Source of the DNA: Streptomyces sp. NBC_01233
GTDB taxonomy: Bacteria > Actinomycetota > Actinomycetes > Streptomycetales > Streptomycetaceae
Length of the DNA: 64,000 nucleotides
NCBI RefSeq assembly: GCF_035989305.1
Contig: NZ_CP108514.1
Coordinates: forward strand, 2,542,501-2,606,500
Reading direction: 5' to 3'
The translations under genes were made by a program, and so were the position numbers. This document shows positions 1 through 8,494 of the stretch, piece by piece. Position 1 is the first letter of the stretch, and each line of letters opens with the position of its first letter. The notes beneath the pieces were generated by a model. That model ran no database searches. It saw nothing but the letters and a program-made list of their open reading frames with translations, and was not told the DNA's origin.

Positions 1-423
1 GCGCAGCTGAAGGACTACTTGGAGTACTCGGCGCGGTACTTCGTGCGGACGGCGCCGGGTGATGCGGTGGATCCGGCGAAGCTGACGAACGCCGAGAGCA
101 TTCCGGACTACAACTACGACGCCGTGTACGGGCTGGCGTACGACATCGACATCGCGCAGCCGGCGGGTTCGCGGATCACGGGGCTGGCCTTCCAGGGGAA
201 GGCGGTGGATCCGGCGGCGCAGTTCGTGTTCGCGGTGAACAACTACCGGGCCTCGGGTGGGGGGAACTTCCCGCACGTGCCGCAGGCCAAGCAGCTGTGG
301 TCGAATTCCGACGAGATCCGTAACACGATCATCCAGTGGGTGAAGGCGAAGGGGACGATCGACCCGGCGCAGTTCGCTTCGGTGGACTGGCGGTTGACGC
401 GGGCCGGCGTGCCGGTGTTCTAG
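1..423 (+). CDS. 5'-nucleotidase / cyclic-nucleotide phosphodiesterase, C-terminal part (5' end outside window)
   Basis: The reading frame is open from the first base and ends at TAG, so only about 140 C-terminal residues are present. The segment YDAVYGLAYDIDIAQPAG followed by a GLAFQGKAVDP strand and FVFAVNNYRASGGG is typical of the C-terminal substrate-specificity domain of UshA/CpdB-type 5'-nucleotidases, in which this domain stacks the nucleobase. The metallophosphatase domain, signal peptide and anchor would lie outside the window, so the exact substrate (5'-nucleotide or 2',3'-cyclic nucleotide) cannot be decided. Family members are secreted or wall-attached phosphate- and nucleoside-scavenging enzymes. 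Confidence 0.85.
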   Translation, partial: AQLKDYLEYSARYFVRTAPGDAVDPAKLTNAESIPDYNYDAVYGLAYDIDIAQPAGSRITGLAFQGKAVDPAAQFVFAVNNYRASGGGNFPHVPQAKQLWSNSDEIRNTIIQWVKAKGTIDPAQFASVDWRLTRAGVPVF

Positions 424-511
424 TCCGTTCGCGGGTCGTGCGGCCGGGTCCTGCTGTGGCGGGGTCCCGGCCGCTGTGCGTGGGGCCGGGCCGCGGCTGT
501 CGGGTGGGGGG

Positions 512-1093
512 TCAGCACTGCCAGAGGAGTGTCGCGCGGGCGCAGGGGGTGCAGGTGTGGGCGTAGGCGCGGCCGGAGCCGAAGTTCATGGCGGTGGCGG
601 GGTCGGGGCCTTCCGTCAGTTCGGCGGCGAAGTCCATCGGCCGTGCGCAGGCGGGGCAGTCGGGCGTCTCGTCGTACTGGAGCCAGTCGGGGGTGCCGCC
701 GAGCCGGCCCAGGATCGTCGCGGTGGCGGGTGCCGTGCGGGCGGGTACGGCGGCGCGGACGGCTCCGAGTCGGAGGAGGTCCTGGTCCGCCTCGCCGGGG
801 GCCCGTACGGGTTCCAGGCGGTCGGCGGGGAGCAGCAGGGCGAGGTTGCCGCCTGCGGTGGGGCTCCATTGTTCGCACTGGCCGGGGCGGTTCGCGCACA
901 TGAAGAGGGCCAGTACGCCCGGGGTGTGGCCGGGGAGGTCGCCGAGGTGGATCTGGGCGAGGAACTGCAGGGGTGCGGCGCATGGGGCGCAGGTCGGCCA
1001 TGCGGTGCCGGCGGGGGCCAGGGGTGTGCCGCCGGTGCGGGTGACCGGGGCGTCCGGGGCGACCGGCCCGCCGTCGAGGAGGAGCGTCGTCAT
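512..1093 (-). CDS. DUF1963/YwqG-like protein with CxxC motifs
   Basis: A 193-residue soluble protein. Near residue 33 it has WPTCAPCAAPLQFLAQIHL, which resembles the core of the YwqG/DUF1963 family (a cysteine pair followed by PLQFLAQI). A second pair CPACARPMDF lies near residue 145 and a third, CTPCARATLLWQC, ends the chain, suggesting a structural metal site. No catalytic motif is visible and the family has no firmly assigned function. It follows the N-hydroxylase gene on the same strand with a gap of about 48 bases and may be cotranscribed with it. Confident as a gene; the family assignment is a judgement from sequence pattern. Confidence 0.75.
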   Translation of the reverse strand: MTTLLLDGGPVAPDAPVTRTGGTPLAPAGTAWPTCAPCAAPLQFLAQIHLGDLPGHTPGVLALFMCANRPGQCEQWSPTAGGNLALLLPADRLEPVRAPGEADQDLLRLGAVRAAVPARTAPATATILGRLGGTPDWLQYDETPDCPACARPMDFAAELTEGPDPATAMNFGSGRAYAHTCTPCARATLLWQC

Positions 1094-1141
1094 GCCGGGA
1101 ATGTATGCGCGGCGGTGCGGCGGGCTGGGTGGTGGGGTCGG

Positions 1142-2551
1142 TCAGGGGTGGTCGACGAGCGGGAGCAGGTCGCCTGCGGGTCGGGGGCGGGTGTGCTCGC
1201 GTTGTTCGAGGCCGAAGGTGGTGAAGGCGGTTCGCGCGGGCTGGGGGTAGGGGTCCTTGCCGGTGAGGGTGTTCAGGATGGCGGCGCTGCGCCAGGCGGC
1301 GAGGCCGAGGTCGGGGGCTCCGACTCCGTGGGTGTGGCGTTCGCCGTTCTGGACGAAGATGCTGCCGGTGACGGCGGGGTCGAGGATCATCCGGTAGCGG
1401 TCGTCGATGCGGGGGCGTCCGGCGGAGTCCTTGCGCAGGTAGGGGTCGAGGCCTGCGAGGAGGCCGCTGTGGGGGCGTTCCTGGTAGCCGGTGGCGAGGA
1501 TGACGGCGTCGGTGGTGAGGCGGGAGCGGGTGCCCTGCTCGACGTGTTCGAGGTGGAGTTCGACTTTGGCGGTGGCGACGCGGCCGGCGGTGCGGACGCT
1601 GACGCCGGGGGTGAGGACGGCGTCGGGCCAGCCGCCGTGGAGGGTGCGGCGGTAGAGCTCCGCGTGGATGGCGGCGATGGTGTCGGCGTCGATGCCCTTG
1701 TGGAGTTGCCATTGGGCGGGGACGAGCTGGTTGCGTACGGGTTCGGGGAGGGAGTGGAAGTAGCGGGTGTAGTCGGGGGTGAAGTGTTCGAGGCCGAGCT
1801 TCGAGTACTCCATGGGGGCGAAGGAGGGGGTCCGGGCGAGCCAGGTGAGGCGTTCGCGGCCGGCGGGGCGGGCGCGGAGGAGGTCGAGGAAGACTTCGGC
1901 GCCGGACTGGCCCGATCCGATGACGGTGACGTGGTCGGCGCCGAGGATGCGCTGGCGGTTGTCGAGGTAGTCGGCGGAGTGGATGACGGGGACGGTGGGG
2001 GCTTCGGCGAGGGGGCGCAGGGGTTCGGGGATGTAGGGGGCGGTGCCGATGCCGAGGGTGAGGTGGCGGGTGTAGGTGCGGCCGAGGGCTTCGGCTTCGC
2101 CGCCGGCGTCGAGCTGGGTGAAGTCGACTTCGAAGAGGTCGCGTTCGGGGTTCCAGCGGACGGCGTCGACCTGGTGGCCGAAGTGGAGTCCGGGGACGCG
2201 GCCGGCGACCCAGCGGCAGTAGGCGTCGTATTCGGCGCGGTGGATGTGGAACTGCTCGGCGAAGTAGAAGGGGAAGAGCCGTTCCTTGTGCTTGAGGTAG
2301 CTGAGGAAGCTCCAGGGGCTGGTGGGGTCGGCGAGGGTGACGAGGTCGGCGAGGAACGGGACTTGGAGGGTGGCGCCTTCGATGAGGAGTCCCGGGTGCC
2401 AGCGGAAGTCGCGGCGCTGGTCGTAGAAGGCGGTGGCGAGTTCGCCCGCGCCTTGTTGCGGCAGGCCGTGGGCGAGGGCCGCGAGGGACAGGTTGAAGGG
2501 GCCGATGCCGATTCCGACGAGGTCGTGGGGGGCATCGAGCTGGGCGGTCAT
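1142..2551 (-). CDS. DesB-like lysine/diamine N-hydroxylase (flavin monooxygenase)
   Basis: A 469-residue enzyme of the lysine/ornithine N6-hydroxylase family, which oxidises a terminal amine to a hydroxylamine using FAD, NADPH and O2 for hydroxamate siderophores. The FAD-binding glycine motif GIGPFNLSLA is at residues 13-22, the NADPH motif VIGSGQSGAEVF is near residue 197, and the ATGYQERP signature lies in the C-terminal third. The start codon overlaps the stop of the upstream decarboxylase as ATGA, so the two are translationally coupled. In the desferrioxamine pathway the decarboxylase makes cadaverine and this enzyme hydroxylates it. Acyltransferase and synthetase partners (DesC, DesD) are not adjacent. 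The diamine substrate is inferred from the pairing only. Confidence 0.9.
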   Translation of the reverse strand: MTAQLDAPHDLVGIGIGPFNLSLAALAHGLPQQGAGELATAFYDQRRDFRWHPGLLIEGATLQVPFLADLVTLADPTSPWSFLSYLKHKERLFPFYFAEQFHIHRAEYDAYCRWVAGRVPGLHFGHQVDAVRWNPERDLFEVDFTQLDAGGEAEALGRTYTRHLTLGIGTAPYIPEPLRPLAEAPTVPVIHSADYLDNRQRILGADHVTVIGSGQSGAEVFLDLLRARPAGRERLTWLARTPSFAPMEYSKLGLEHFTPDYTRYFHSLPEPVRNQLVPAQWQLHKGIDADTIAAIHAELYRRTLHGGWPDAVLTPGVSVRTAGRVATAKVELHLEHVEQGTRSRLTTDAVILATGYQERPHSGLLAGLDPYLRKDSAGRPRIDDRYRMILDPAVTGSIFVQNGERHTHGVGAPDLGLAAWRSAAILNTLTGKDPYPQPARTAFTTFGLEQREHTRPRPAGDLLPLVDHP

Positions 2552-3948
2552 CGGTGGGTGCTGCCTTCCAGGAGGGCGATGAGGGTGTCCAGGTCCCCCG
2601 CGGTGGTGTGCGGGTTCAGCAGGGTGGCTTTGAGCCACAGGCGGCCGTCGGCGTGGGTGCGGCCGAGGACGGCGCGGCCTTCGTGCAGGAGGGTGCGGCG
2701 CAGGGTGGCGAGCTGGTCGTCGTCGGCGTGGGTGGGCCGGAAGAGGACGGTGCTGATGGTGGGGGCCGAGTGGAGTTCGAAGCCGGGGTGGGCGTCGAGG
2801 AGTGCGGCGAGGTCCTGGGCGAGTTCGCAGGTGCGGTCGATGAGGCGGGCGAGGCCGTCGCGGCCCAGTGAGCGCAGGGTGGTGGCGATCTTGAGGGCGT
2901 CGGGGCGCCGGGTGGTGCGCAGGGAGCGGCCGAGGAGGTCGGGGAGGCCGGCTTCGGTGTCGTCGGTGGCGTTGAGGTAGTCGGCCTGGTGGGCGAGGGG
3001 GGCGAGCAGGGCTGTGTCCGGCACGGCGAGGAGTCCTGCGGCGACGGGCTGCCAGCCGAGTTTGTGCAGGTCGATGGTGAGGGAGTGGGCGCGGCCGAGT
3101 CCGGCGAGTTTGTCGCGGTGGCGGGGGCTGAGGGCGAGGAGGCCGCCGTACGCGGCGTCGATGTGGAGGTCGGCGTCGTACCGGTCGCAGAGGTCGGCGA
3201 TGGGGTGGAGGGGGTCGACGAGTCCGGCGTCGGTGGTGCCGGCGGTGGCGGTGACGAGGGTGGGGCCGGGTGCGGCGGCGAGGGCTTGGGCGAGGCGGGC
3301 GGGGTCGAGGACGCCGGCGGGGGTGGGGAGTTCGGTGGCCGGGGGGAGGCCGAGGAGCCAGGCGGCGCGCGGGACGGAGTGGTGGGCGTTGGCTCCGTGC
3401 AGGACGGTCAGGGCGGGGCCGTGGCGTTCGCGGGCGAGGAGCAGGGCGAGCTGGTTGGCTTCGGTGCCGCCGGTGGTGACGAGGGCGTCGGCGTGGGGGG
3501 TGTCGTAGAACTCGGCGGCGAGGGTGCGGGTGAGGAGGGCTTCGACGGCGGAGGCGGCGGGCGCCTGGTCCCAGGAGTCGAGGGAGGGGTTGAGGGCGCT
3601 GGCGGCGAGGTCGGCGGCGGCCGCGACGGCGAGCGGGGGGCAGTGCAGGTGGGCCGCGCAGAGGGGGTCGGCGGGGTCGGCGGCGCCTGCGGCGAGGGTG
3701 TGGACGAGGGTGCGGAGCGCCTCGTGGTCGCCGGTTCCGTGTGCGGGGAGTACGTCGCCGAGTGCGGCCCGGACGCGGGCGGCCTGGGCGCTCGGGCCGC
3801 CGGCGGGCAGTGGCCCGCCGCGGTCCCGGGCTCCGGCGGCCAGGGCTTCGAGGACGGTGTCGAGGAGGGGCCGCAGGGCCGCGGGGCCGTTGGCTCCGCC
3901 GGCGAGCGGGGGCGGTGTGCCTGTGCCTGTGCCGGGCGGCGCGGTCAT
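2548..3948 (-). CDS. DesA-like pyridoxal-phosphate-dependent decarboxylase
   Basis: A 466-residue group II PLP decarboxylase. The start is placed at the ATG preceded by GGAGG at 5-base spacing; an upstream in-frame ATG lacks this site. ALNPSLDSWDQAP, TTGGTEANQLALLLAR and the cofactor lysine in TIDLHKLGWQP (about residue 296) are characteristic of the L-2,4-diaminobutyrate/lysine/aromatic amino acid decarboxylase fold. The 4-base overlap with the N-hydroxylase gene points to a diamine-forming role in hydroxamate siderophore synthesis, with lysine to cadaverine most likely. No iron-box palindrome of the DmdR/IdeR type is recognisable upstream. Substrate identity is inference. Confidence 0.88.
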   Translation of the reverse strand: MTAPPGTGTGTPPPLAGGANGPAALRPLLDTVLEALAAGARDRGGPLPAGGPSAQAARVRAALGDVLPAHGTGDHEALRTLVHTLAAGAADPADPLCAAHLHCPPLAVAAAADLAASALNPSLDSWDQAPAASAVEALLTRTLAAEFYDTPHADALVTTGGTEANQLALLLARERHGPALTVLHGANAHHSVPRAAWLLGLPPATELPTPAGVLDPARLAQALAAAPGPTLVTATAGTTDAGLVDPLHPIADLCDRYDADLHIDAAYGGLLALSPRHRDKLAGLGRAHSLTIDLHKLGWQPVAAGLLAVPDTALLAPLAHQADYLNATDDTEAGLPDLLGRSLRTTRRPDALKIATTLRSLGRDGLARLIDRTCELAQDLAALLDAHPGFELHSAPTISTVLFRPTHADDDQLATLRRTLLHEGRAVLGRTHADGRLWLKATLLNPHTTAGDLDTLIALLEGSTHR

Positions 3949-4098
3949 CGGGTCCTCCGGGGCTGGGAGGGGTGCGGGGCGGGGCACCCTGCCAGTACAA
4001 CGATCAGACCCGAATGGGGTAACCGCCAGGGTTTGTCCGGAGTTTCCGGTCGGTGTGCCGCTGCCTGCCGGGACCCGTGCCTCAATCGCCGCCGGGGC

Positions 4099-4170
4099 TC
4101 AAAGAACCGGGGCTCCGCCCCGGACCCCGCTCCTCGAACGCCGGAGGGGCTGGATCTTTCAGCCCCGCCG
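4099..4170. repeat. Streptomyces intergenic palindromic repeat
   Basis: Between the decarboxylase start and the pepN end lies about 350 bp without a gene. It contains CCGGGGCTCCGCCCCGG (a near-perfect palindrome) followed by GCTCCTCGAACGCCGGAGGGG. From general familiarity this composite recurs in many Streptomyces intergenic regions. It may act as a transcription end or be a non-autonomous repeat; no coding sequence is evident. Confidence 0.6.
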
Positions 4171-4229
4171 GCGCTTGGGGCGCGGGGGTCTCCCGGACGG
4201 GGTCTGGGGGGGGAGGGTGCAGAGCGGAT

Positions 4230-4255
4230 CCACCCGGCCCAGGAGGGCCGGGTGG
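4230..4255 (-). terminator. Hairpin terminator of pepN
   Basis: A perfect 11-bp stem (CCACCCGGCCC with GGGCCGGGTGG) closes a 4-base AGGA loop, 43 bases beyond the pepN stop codon. There is no U-tract, which is usual for Streptomyces terminators. Confidence 0.65.
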
Positions 4256-4297
4256 GCGCCGGCGCCCTAGGACCCGCACAGGGGTGGGTGAGGCTGG

Positions 4298-6838
4298 TCA
4301 GGCGGTGCGGACGCGGAGGGCGCGGGCGAGGTCGTCGAGCTGGTCCACGAGTTTGCGGCGCAGGAGCGGGAGGATGTCCGGGTCGGCGAGGCAGGCGTGG
4401 CCGGCCTGGAGGTTGGCCTCGTCGATGGCGTAGGCGGGGAAGGCGTAGCGGCCGGCTGCTTCGCCGATGGCGGGGCCGCGGCGGGCGCCGAGGGCGACGG
4501 CCTCGGGGTAGTAGCGGGTGACGTACTCCGCGACCAGGTCGGCCTGTTCGGGCTGCCAGAAGCCCTGGGCGGTGGCGCTGAACAGGTAGTTGGACAGGCT
4601 GTCGTCGTGGAAGAGCCGGTCCCAGGCGGCGGCCTTGGCCTGCGCCGTGGGGAGTGCGGCGCGGCAGCGGGCGGCGCCTTCCTGGCCGGTGGCGCTGGGG
4701 TCGGCGGCGAGGGCGGCGTCGATGTCGCTCTCCTCGACGGCGCCGAGGACGGCGAGGCGGGCGAGGATGCGCCAGCGCAGCTCGGGGTCGAGTGCGGGGC
4801 CGCCGGGGACGGTGCCGTCGGCGAGCCAGGCGGCGATGGTGTCGGGCTGGGTGGCGCTGTCGATGAGGACGCGTACGGCGCTGAGCCGCATGCCGGGCTC
4901 GGAGCCGTCCTCGGTGCGCCGCAGCAGGTCGCGGGCGGTGGTGGTGAGGGTGGCCAGGGCGTCGGTCCGGTCTTCGGGGGCGACGTAGCGCACGGCGACC
5001 TGGGTGCGGGCGAAGGAGAGGACGCCCTGGACGATGGCCAGGTCGTGTTCCTCGGGCAGGTGCGCTTCGGCGGTCAGCAGGTAGTCCTGCGGGGCCAGTT
5101 CGCCGTCGCGGACCATGTCGCGCAGGGCGTTCCAGACGACGGCGCGGGTGAGGGCGTCGGGGATGGCGCACAGGCCGCGCAGGACCGTTTCGAGGGAGGT
5201 CTCGTCGAGCCGGACCTTGGCGTAGGTGAGGTCTCCGTCGTTGAGGAGGAGCAGCGCGGGGCGGGGGCCGCTCACCGAGACGACCTCGTCGGAGGGGATG
5301 TCGAGGGCGAGGTGTTCGCGGGGTTCCAGGGTGCGGCCGTCGGCGGGGGCGCGGTCGTAGATGCCGACGGCGATGTGGTGCGGGCGGCTGCCGTGGCGGT
5401 CGACGGTCAGGGTCCAGCCGGCGGCTCCGTCGGCGCCGTGGGGGGCTTCCTCGATGCGCGGGACGAGGGTGTCGATGCCGGTGGTGCGCAGCCAGATGTC
5501 GGCCCAGGCGCGGACGTCGCGTTCGGTGTGGGCGGCGAGGGAGTCGATGAAGTCGGCGAGGGAGGCGTTGGCGAACTTGTGGCGGGCGAAGTGGGTGTTG
5601 ATGCCGGCCAGGAAGTCCTTCTCGCCGAGCCATGCGACGAGCTGGCGCAGGGCGGAGGCGCCCTTGGCGTAGGAGATGCCGTCGAAGTTGAGGAGGGCGG
5701 AGGCGGTGTCGGGGACGTCGTCGGGGGCGGGGGCGACGGGGTGGGTGGAGGGCCGCTGGTCGGCGTCGTAGCCCCAGGGCTTGCGGGTGACGCCGAAGTC
5801 GGTCCAGGTGTCGGTGAAGCGGGTGGCTTCGGTGAGGGTCTGGTAGCCCATGTACTCGGCGAAGGACTCGTTGAGCCAGATGTCGTCGAACCAGGCGAGG
5901 GTGACGAGGTCGCCGAACCACATGTGGGCCATCTCGTGGGCGATGACCATGGCCCGGGACTGGCGTTCGGTGTCGGTGACGGCGGAGCGGTAGATGAACT
6001 CGTCGCGGAAGGTGACGAGTCCGGGGTTCTCCATGGCGCCGGCGTTGAACTCGGGTACGAAGGCCTGGTCGTAGGAGTCGAAGGGGTAGGGCTCGGTGAA
6101 CTTCTCCTGGTACCGGTCGAAGCAGTCCTTGGTGATGGAGAGGATTTCCTCGGCGTCGGCGTCCATGTGGGGTGCGAGGGACTGGCGGCAGTGGATGCCG
6201 AAGGGCAGTCCGGCGTGTTCGGTCGTCACGCTGTGCCAGGGGCCGGCGGCGACGGCGGCGAGGTAGGTGGAGATGAGGGGCGTCGGGGCGGAGGTCCAGA
6301 TGCCGGCGCCGGCGCCGGACGGATGTCCCGTGCGGTCGCCGGTGCGGGTGGTGATGCCGTTGGCGAGGACGGTCCAGTGGGCGGGGGCGGTGACGGTGAA
6401 CTCGAAGACGGCCTTGAGGTCGGGCTGGTCGAAGGCCGGGAAGACGCGCTGGACGTCGTCCATGAACATCTGGCTGTAGACGTACGTTTCCCCGTCCGCG
6501 GGGTCGGTGAAGCGGTGCAGGCCCTCGCCGGTGCGGGAGTAGCGCATGCGCGTGTCGAGCTGCAGCTCGTGGGGGCCCTGGGTGAGGCCGGTGAGCGGGA
6601 GGCGGTTGTCGTCGAGGGCGGCCGGGTCGAGGGGGCGCCCGTCGAGGGTGACGGAGCGCAGCTCCACCGGCTTCAGCTCGACGAAGGTGTCTCCGGCGGT
6701 GCGGGCGGCGAACCGGATGACGGTGGTCGAGTCGAAGGTTTCGCCGTCGTCGCCGGTGAGGTCGAGGGTGACGGCGTAGTGGTGGACGTCGAGGAGCCGG
6801 GCTCGGAGCTGCGCTTCGTTGCGCGTCAGTGCGGACAT
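4298..6838 (-). CDS. pepN: Aminopeptidase N (M1 zinc metallopeptidase)
   Basis: An 846-residue cytoplasmic M1 peptidase that removes N-terminal residues from peptides. The exopeptidase motif GAMEN is at about residues 264-268. The zinc motif HEMAH starts near residue 299, with the third ligand glutamate in NESFAEY about 19 residues later. The length matches the actinobacterial PepN class (roughly 850 residues), including the long helical C-terminal domain. There is no signal peptide. It appears to be a monocistronic unit with its own downstream hairpin, with the chorismate mutase gene upstream on the same strand. Confidence 0.96.
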   Translation of the reverse strand: MSALTRNEAQLRARLLDVHHYAVTLDLTGDDGETFDSTTVIRFAARTAGDTFVELKPVELRSVTLDGRPLDPAALDDNRLPLTGLTQGPHELQLDTRMRYSRTGEGLHRFTDPADGETYVYSQMFMDDVQRVFPAFDQPDLKAVFEFTVTAPAHWTVLANGITTRTGDRTGHPSGAGAGIWTSAPTPLISTYLAAVAAGPWHSVTTEHAGLPFGIHCRQSLAPHMDADAEEILSITKDCFDRYQEKFTEPYPFDSYDQAFVPEFNAGAMENPGLVTFRDEFIYRSAVTDTERQSRAMVIAHEMAHMWFGDLVTLAWFDDIWLNESFAEYMGYQTLTEATRFTDTWTDFGVTRKPWGYDADQRPSTHPVAPAPDDVPDTASALLNFDGISYAKGASALRQLVAWLGEKDFLAGINTHFARHKFANASLADFIDSLAAHTERDVRAWADIWLRTTGIDTLVPRIEEAPHGADGAAGWTLTVDRHGSRPHHIAVGIYDRAPADGRTLEPREHLALDIPSDEVVSVSGPRPALLLLNDGDLTYAKVRLDETSLETVLRGLCAIPDALTRAVVWNALRDMVRDGELAPQDYLLTAEAHLPEEHDLAIVQGVLSFARTQVAVRYVAPEDRTDALATLTTTARDLLRRTEDGSEPGMRLSAVRVLIDSATQPDTIAAWLADGTVPGGPALDPELRWRILARLAVLGAVEESDIDAALAADPSATGQEGAARCRAALPTAQAKAAAWDRLFHDDSLSNYLFSATAQGFWQPEQADLVAEYVTRYYPEAVALGARRGPAIGEAAGRYAFPAYAIDEANLQAGHACLADPDILPLLRRKLVDQLDDLARALRVRTA

Positions 6839-6931
6839 GGGGCCATGCTGCCCCAGCGGGCGACGGAGCTCGATCTTCCGTTTCCCTCTTCCGCTGCGCG
6901 GCGACTGCTCCGGTCCGCGGCTCCCGAGCGG

Positions 6932-7297
6932 CTACTCCTCGCCCGCGGCGATCGTCTCGTGGTGGCGGATGACCTCGGCGATGATGAAGTTGAGGAGCTT
7001 CTCGGCGAAGGCGGGGTCGAGTTTGGCGTTCTCGGCGAGCTGGCGCAGCCGGGCGATCTGGCTGGCCTCGCGGCCCGGGTCGGCGGGCGGCAGCTGGTGC
7101 CGGGCCTTGAGGTGGCCGACCTGCTGGGTGCACTTGAAGCGTTCGGCGAGCATGTGGACCACGGCCGCGTCGATGTTGTCGATGCTGTCCCGCAGGCGGG
7201 CGAGTTCGGCGGTGACGCTCTCGTCGATGCCGCCGGCGGCGCCCTTGCCGGTGCCCGCGCCCGGGCCCGCGCCGTTGTCGAGGTCGCTGATGTTCAT
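6932..7297 (-). CDS. Chorismate mutase (AroQ class)
   Basis: A 121-residue protein with a glycine/alanine-rich N-terminal leader of about 25 residues followed by an all-helical AroQ domain. Its hallmarks are ELARLRDSIDNIDAAVVHMLAERF, KARHQ and the C-terminal helix AFAEKLLNFIIAEVIRHHE. It converts chorismate to prephenate at the phenylalanine/tyrosine branch point. The start was set at the ATG giving MNISDLD; longer upstream ATG options run into low-complexity sequence. No signal peptide is present, so it is not the secreted type. It lies 93 bases upstream of pepN on the same strand. Confidence 0.92.
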   Translation of the reverse strand: MNISDLDNGAGPGAGTGKGAAGGIDESVTAELARLRDSIDNIDAAVVHMLAERFKCTQQVGHLKARHQLPPADPGREASQIARLRQLAENAKLDPAFAEKLLNFIIAEVIRHHETIAAGEE

Positions 7298-7502
7298 GGT
7301 TCCCGAGAATACGTGGCGGCGGCCGGTGAGTCTCCGGGCAGTCGGCCTGTGAGACGGGGGCGGGCCTCGGGGCGGGGCGCGGGCGTCCGGGCGGTGCTTC
7401 GGGCTGTGCTTCGGGGGGCTTGGGGGGTGCTTTTTTTGGGGGGTGCTTCGGGCCGTGCTTCGGGGGTGGCTTCGGCCGTCGGCATTCCCGGGCGCCGCAT
7501 AC

Positions 7503-7531
7503 TTGCCAAGATGGAAAGTACTCGTCATATT
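7503..7531 (+). promoter_or_regulatory. Candidate promoter of the membrane protein/winged-helix operon
   Basis: TTGCCA and CATATT are separated by 17 bases in an unusually A+T-rich stretch that ends about 50 bases before the start codon at 7580. The match to the vegetative -35/-10 pattern is visible; its use is inferred. Confidence 0.45.
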
Positions 7532-7579
7532 GGAAATTGACCGATGGGATGTTCATCCGTGTTCGAACGAGGGGGAAGC

Positions 7580-8002
7580 ATGAACGAGGCGACGGTGGCG
7601 GCGGCCGGGGCGTTGGGCCGGGCGGCCGGAATGGAGAAGGCGGCCCGGGCGCGGAGCGGCTGGTACGCGCGCTACCTGTGGGCGTTCGCCGCCGGGCAGC
7701 TGGTGCTCGTACCGATGGCCGTGCTGAGGCGCGGTCCGGTCGCGGTGACGGTGATGGCGGTGATCAACGTGCTGCTCGTCAGCGGGCTCAGCGTGTACGC
7801 GGCGCGGCAGCGCGTCGTGCGCCGGGGCTTCGGAGTGAAGCACGGGCTGCTGATCGGGTCCTGGGCGACGGTCTTCGCCCTGATGGTCCTCCTCGGCACC
7901 ACGGTGTTCGGCCGCAGCGTGCCGTTCGCGGCGGGGGCCGCGCTGGCGTGTGCGCTGCCGCTCGCGCTCGGCGCGTGGACCGAGATGCGGGGTGCGGCAT
8001 GA
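7580..8002 (+). CDS. Small integral membrane protein of unknown function
   Basis: A 140-residue protein started at the ATG preceded by GAGGGGGAAGC; an earlier ATG at 7544 has no ribosome site. After a short cytoplasmic stretch there are about four hydrophobic segments: around YLWAFAAGQLVLVPMAVL, VAVTVMAVINVLLVSGLSV, LLIGSWATVFALMVLLGTTV and FAAGAALACALPLALG. Charged loops (ARQRVVRRGFGVKH) lie between. Its stop overlaps the start of the winged-helix regulator gene as ATGA. This arrangement of membrane protein plus small regulator is common in streptomycetes, where the regulator often controls its own operon, but no function is assigned. Confidence 0.75.
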   Translation: MNEATVAAAGALGRAAGMEKAARARSGWYARYLWAFAAGQLVLVPMAVLRRGPVAVTVMAVINVLLVSGLSVYAARQRVVRRGFGVKHGLLIGSWATVFALMVLLGTTVFGRSVPFAAGAALACALPLALGAWTEMRGAA

Positions 8003-8361
8003 CGGGCGGGGAGACCACGGGCGCAGCGGGGGCTGAGGGCCCGGCCGGGACGGCGGAGGCGAAGCGGGCCGGTCATCCGCGGCACGACCTGGCGCCGCTG
8101 CTCAACGCGCCCGTACGGCTCTCGGTGGTGGCGGCGCTGGTTCCGCTGGACAAGGCCGAGTTCGGTTTCGTACGGGACCTGGTGGAGGTCACGGACTCGG
8201 CGCTGTCCAAGCAGGTCGCGGCGCTGGAGGAGGCGGGCTGGGTGGCGGTCCGCAAGGGCCGCGTGGGGCGCCGACCGCGCACCTGGCTCTCGCTGACCCC
8301 CGAGGGCCGGACCGTGTACGAGCGCCACTTGGCCGCGCTGCGGGCGATCGCACTGGGCTAG
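7999..8361 (+). CDS. Winged-helix transcriptional regulator (MarR-like)
   Basis: A 120-residue DNA-binding protein. After a 25-residue flexible N-terminus comes a compact winged-helix domain: LAPLLNAPVRLSVVAALVPLDKAEF, the recognition helix DSALSKQVAALEEAGWVAV, and a basic wing RKGRVGRRPRTWLSLTPEGRTVYERHL. This pattern is that of the single-domain winged-helix family related to MarR/ArsR regulators. It is translationally coupled to the preceding membrane protein and probably represses that operon. No ligand-binding residues can be pointed to. Confidence 0.85.
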   Translation: MTGGETTGAAGAEGPAGTAEAKRAGHPRHDLAPLLNAPVRLSVVAALVPLDKAEFGFVRDLVEVTDSALSKQVAALEEAGWVAVRKGRVGRRPRTWLSLTPEGRTVYERHLAALRAIALG

Positions 8362-8494
8362 ACCGTGCCGGGGGCTGCGCCGCTCATGCGGAGCCGGGGG
8401 GCCGGGCCGGACGCGCGCCGGGGCCGGGGCCGGGGCGTGCACAGGGCGGCCGGAGGCCCTGGTCGGGGCGGCTCGGGCTGCTGGGGGTGCGGCG

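Noticed and set aside
3949..4100. Iron-box (DmdR/IdeR) operator for the siderophore pair
   Set aside because: No sequence close to the TTAGGTTAGGCTAACCTAA pattern was found before the decarboxylase gene.
8362..8494. Shared GC-rich motif (GGCTGCGCCGCTC...) with the region 29117-29350, possible mobile element ends
   Set aside because: The shared stretch is short, imperfect and lacks inverted ends, target duplications or a transposase; more likely common Streptomyces intergenic sequence.
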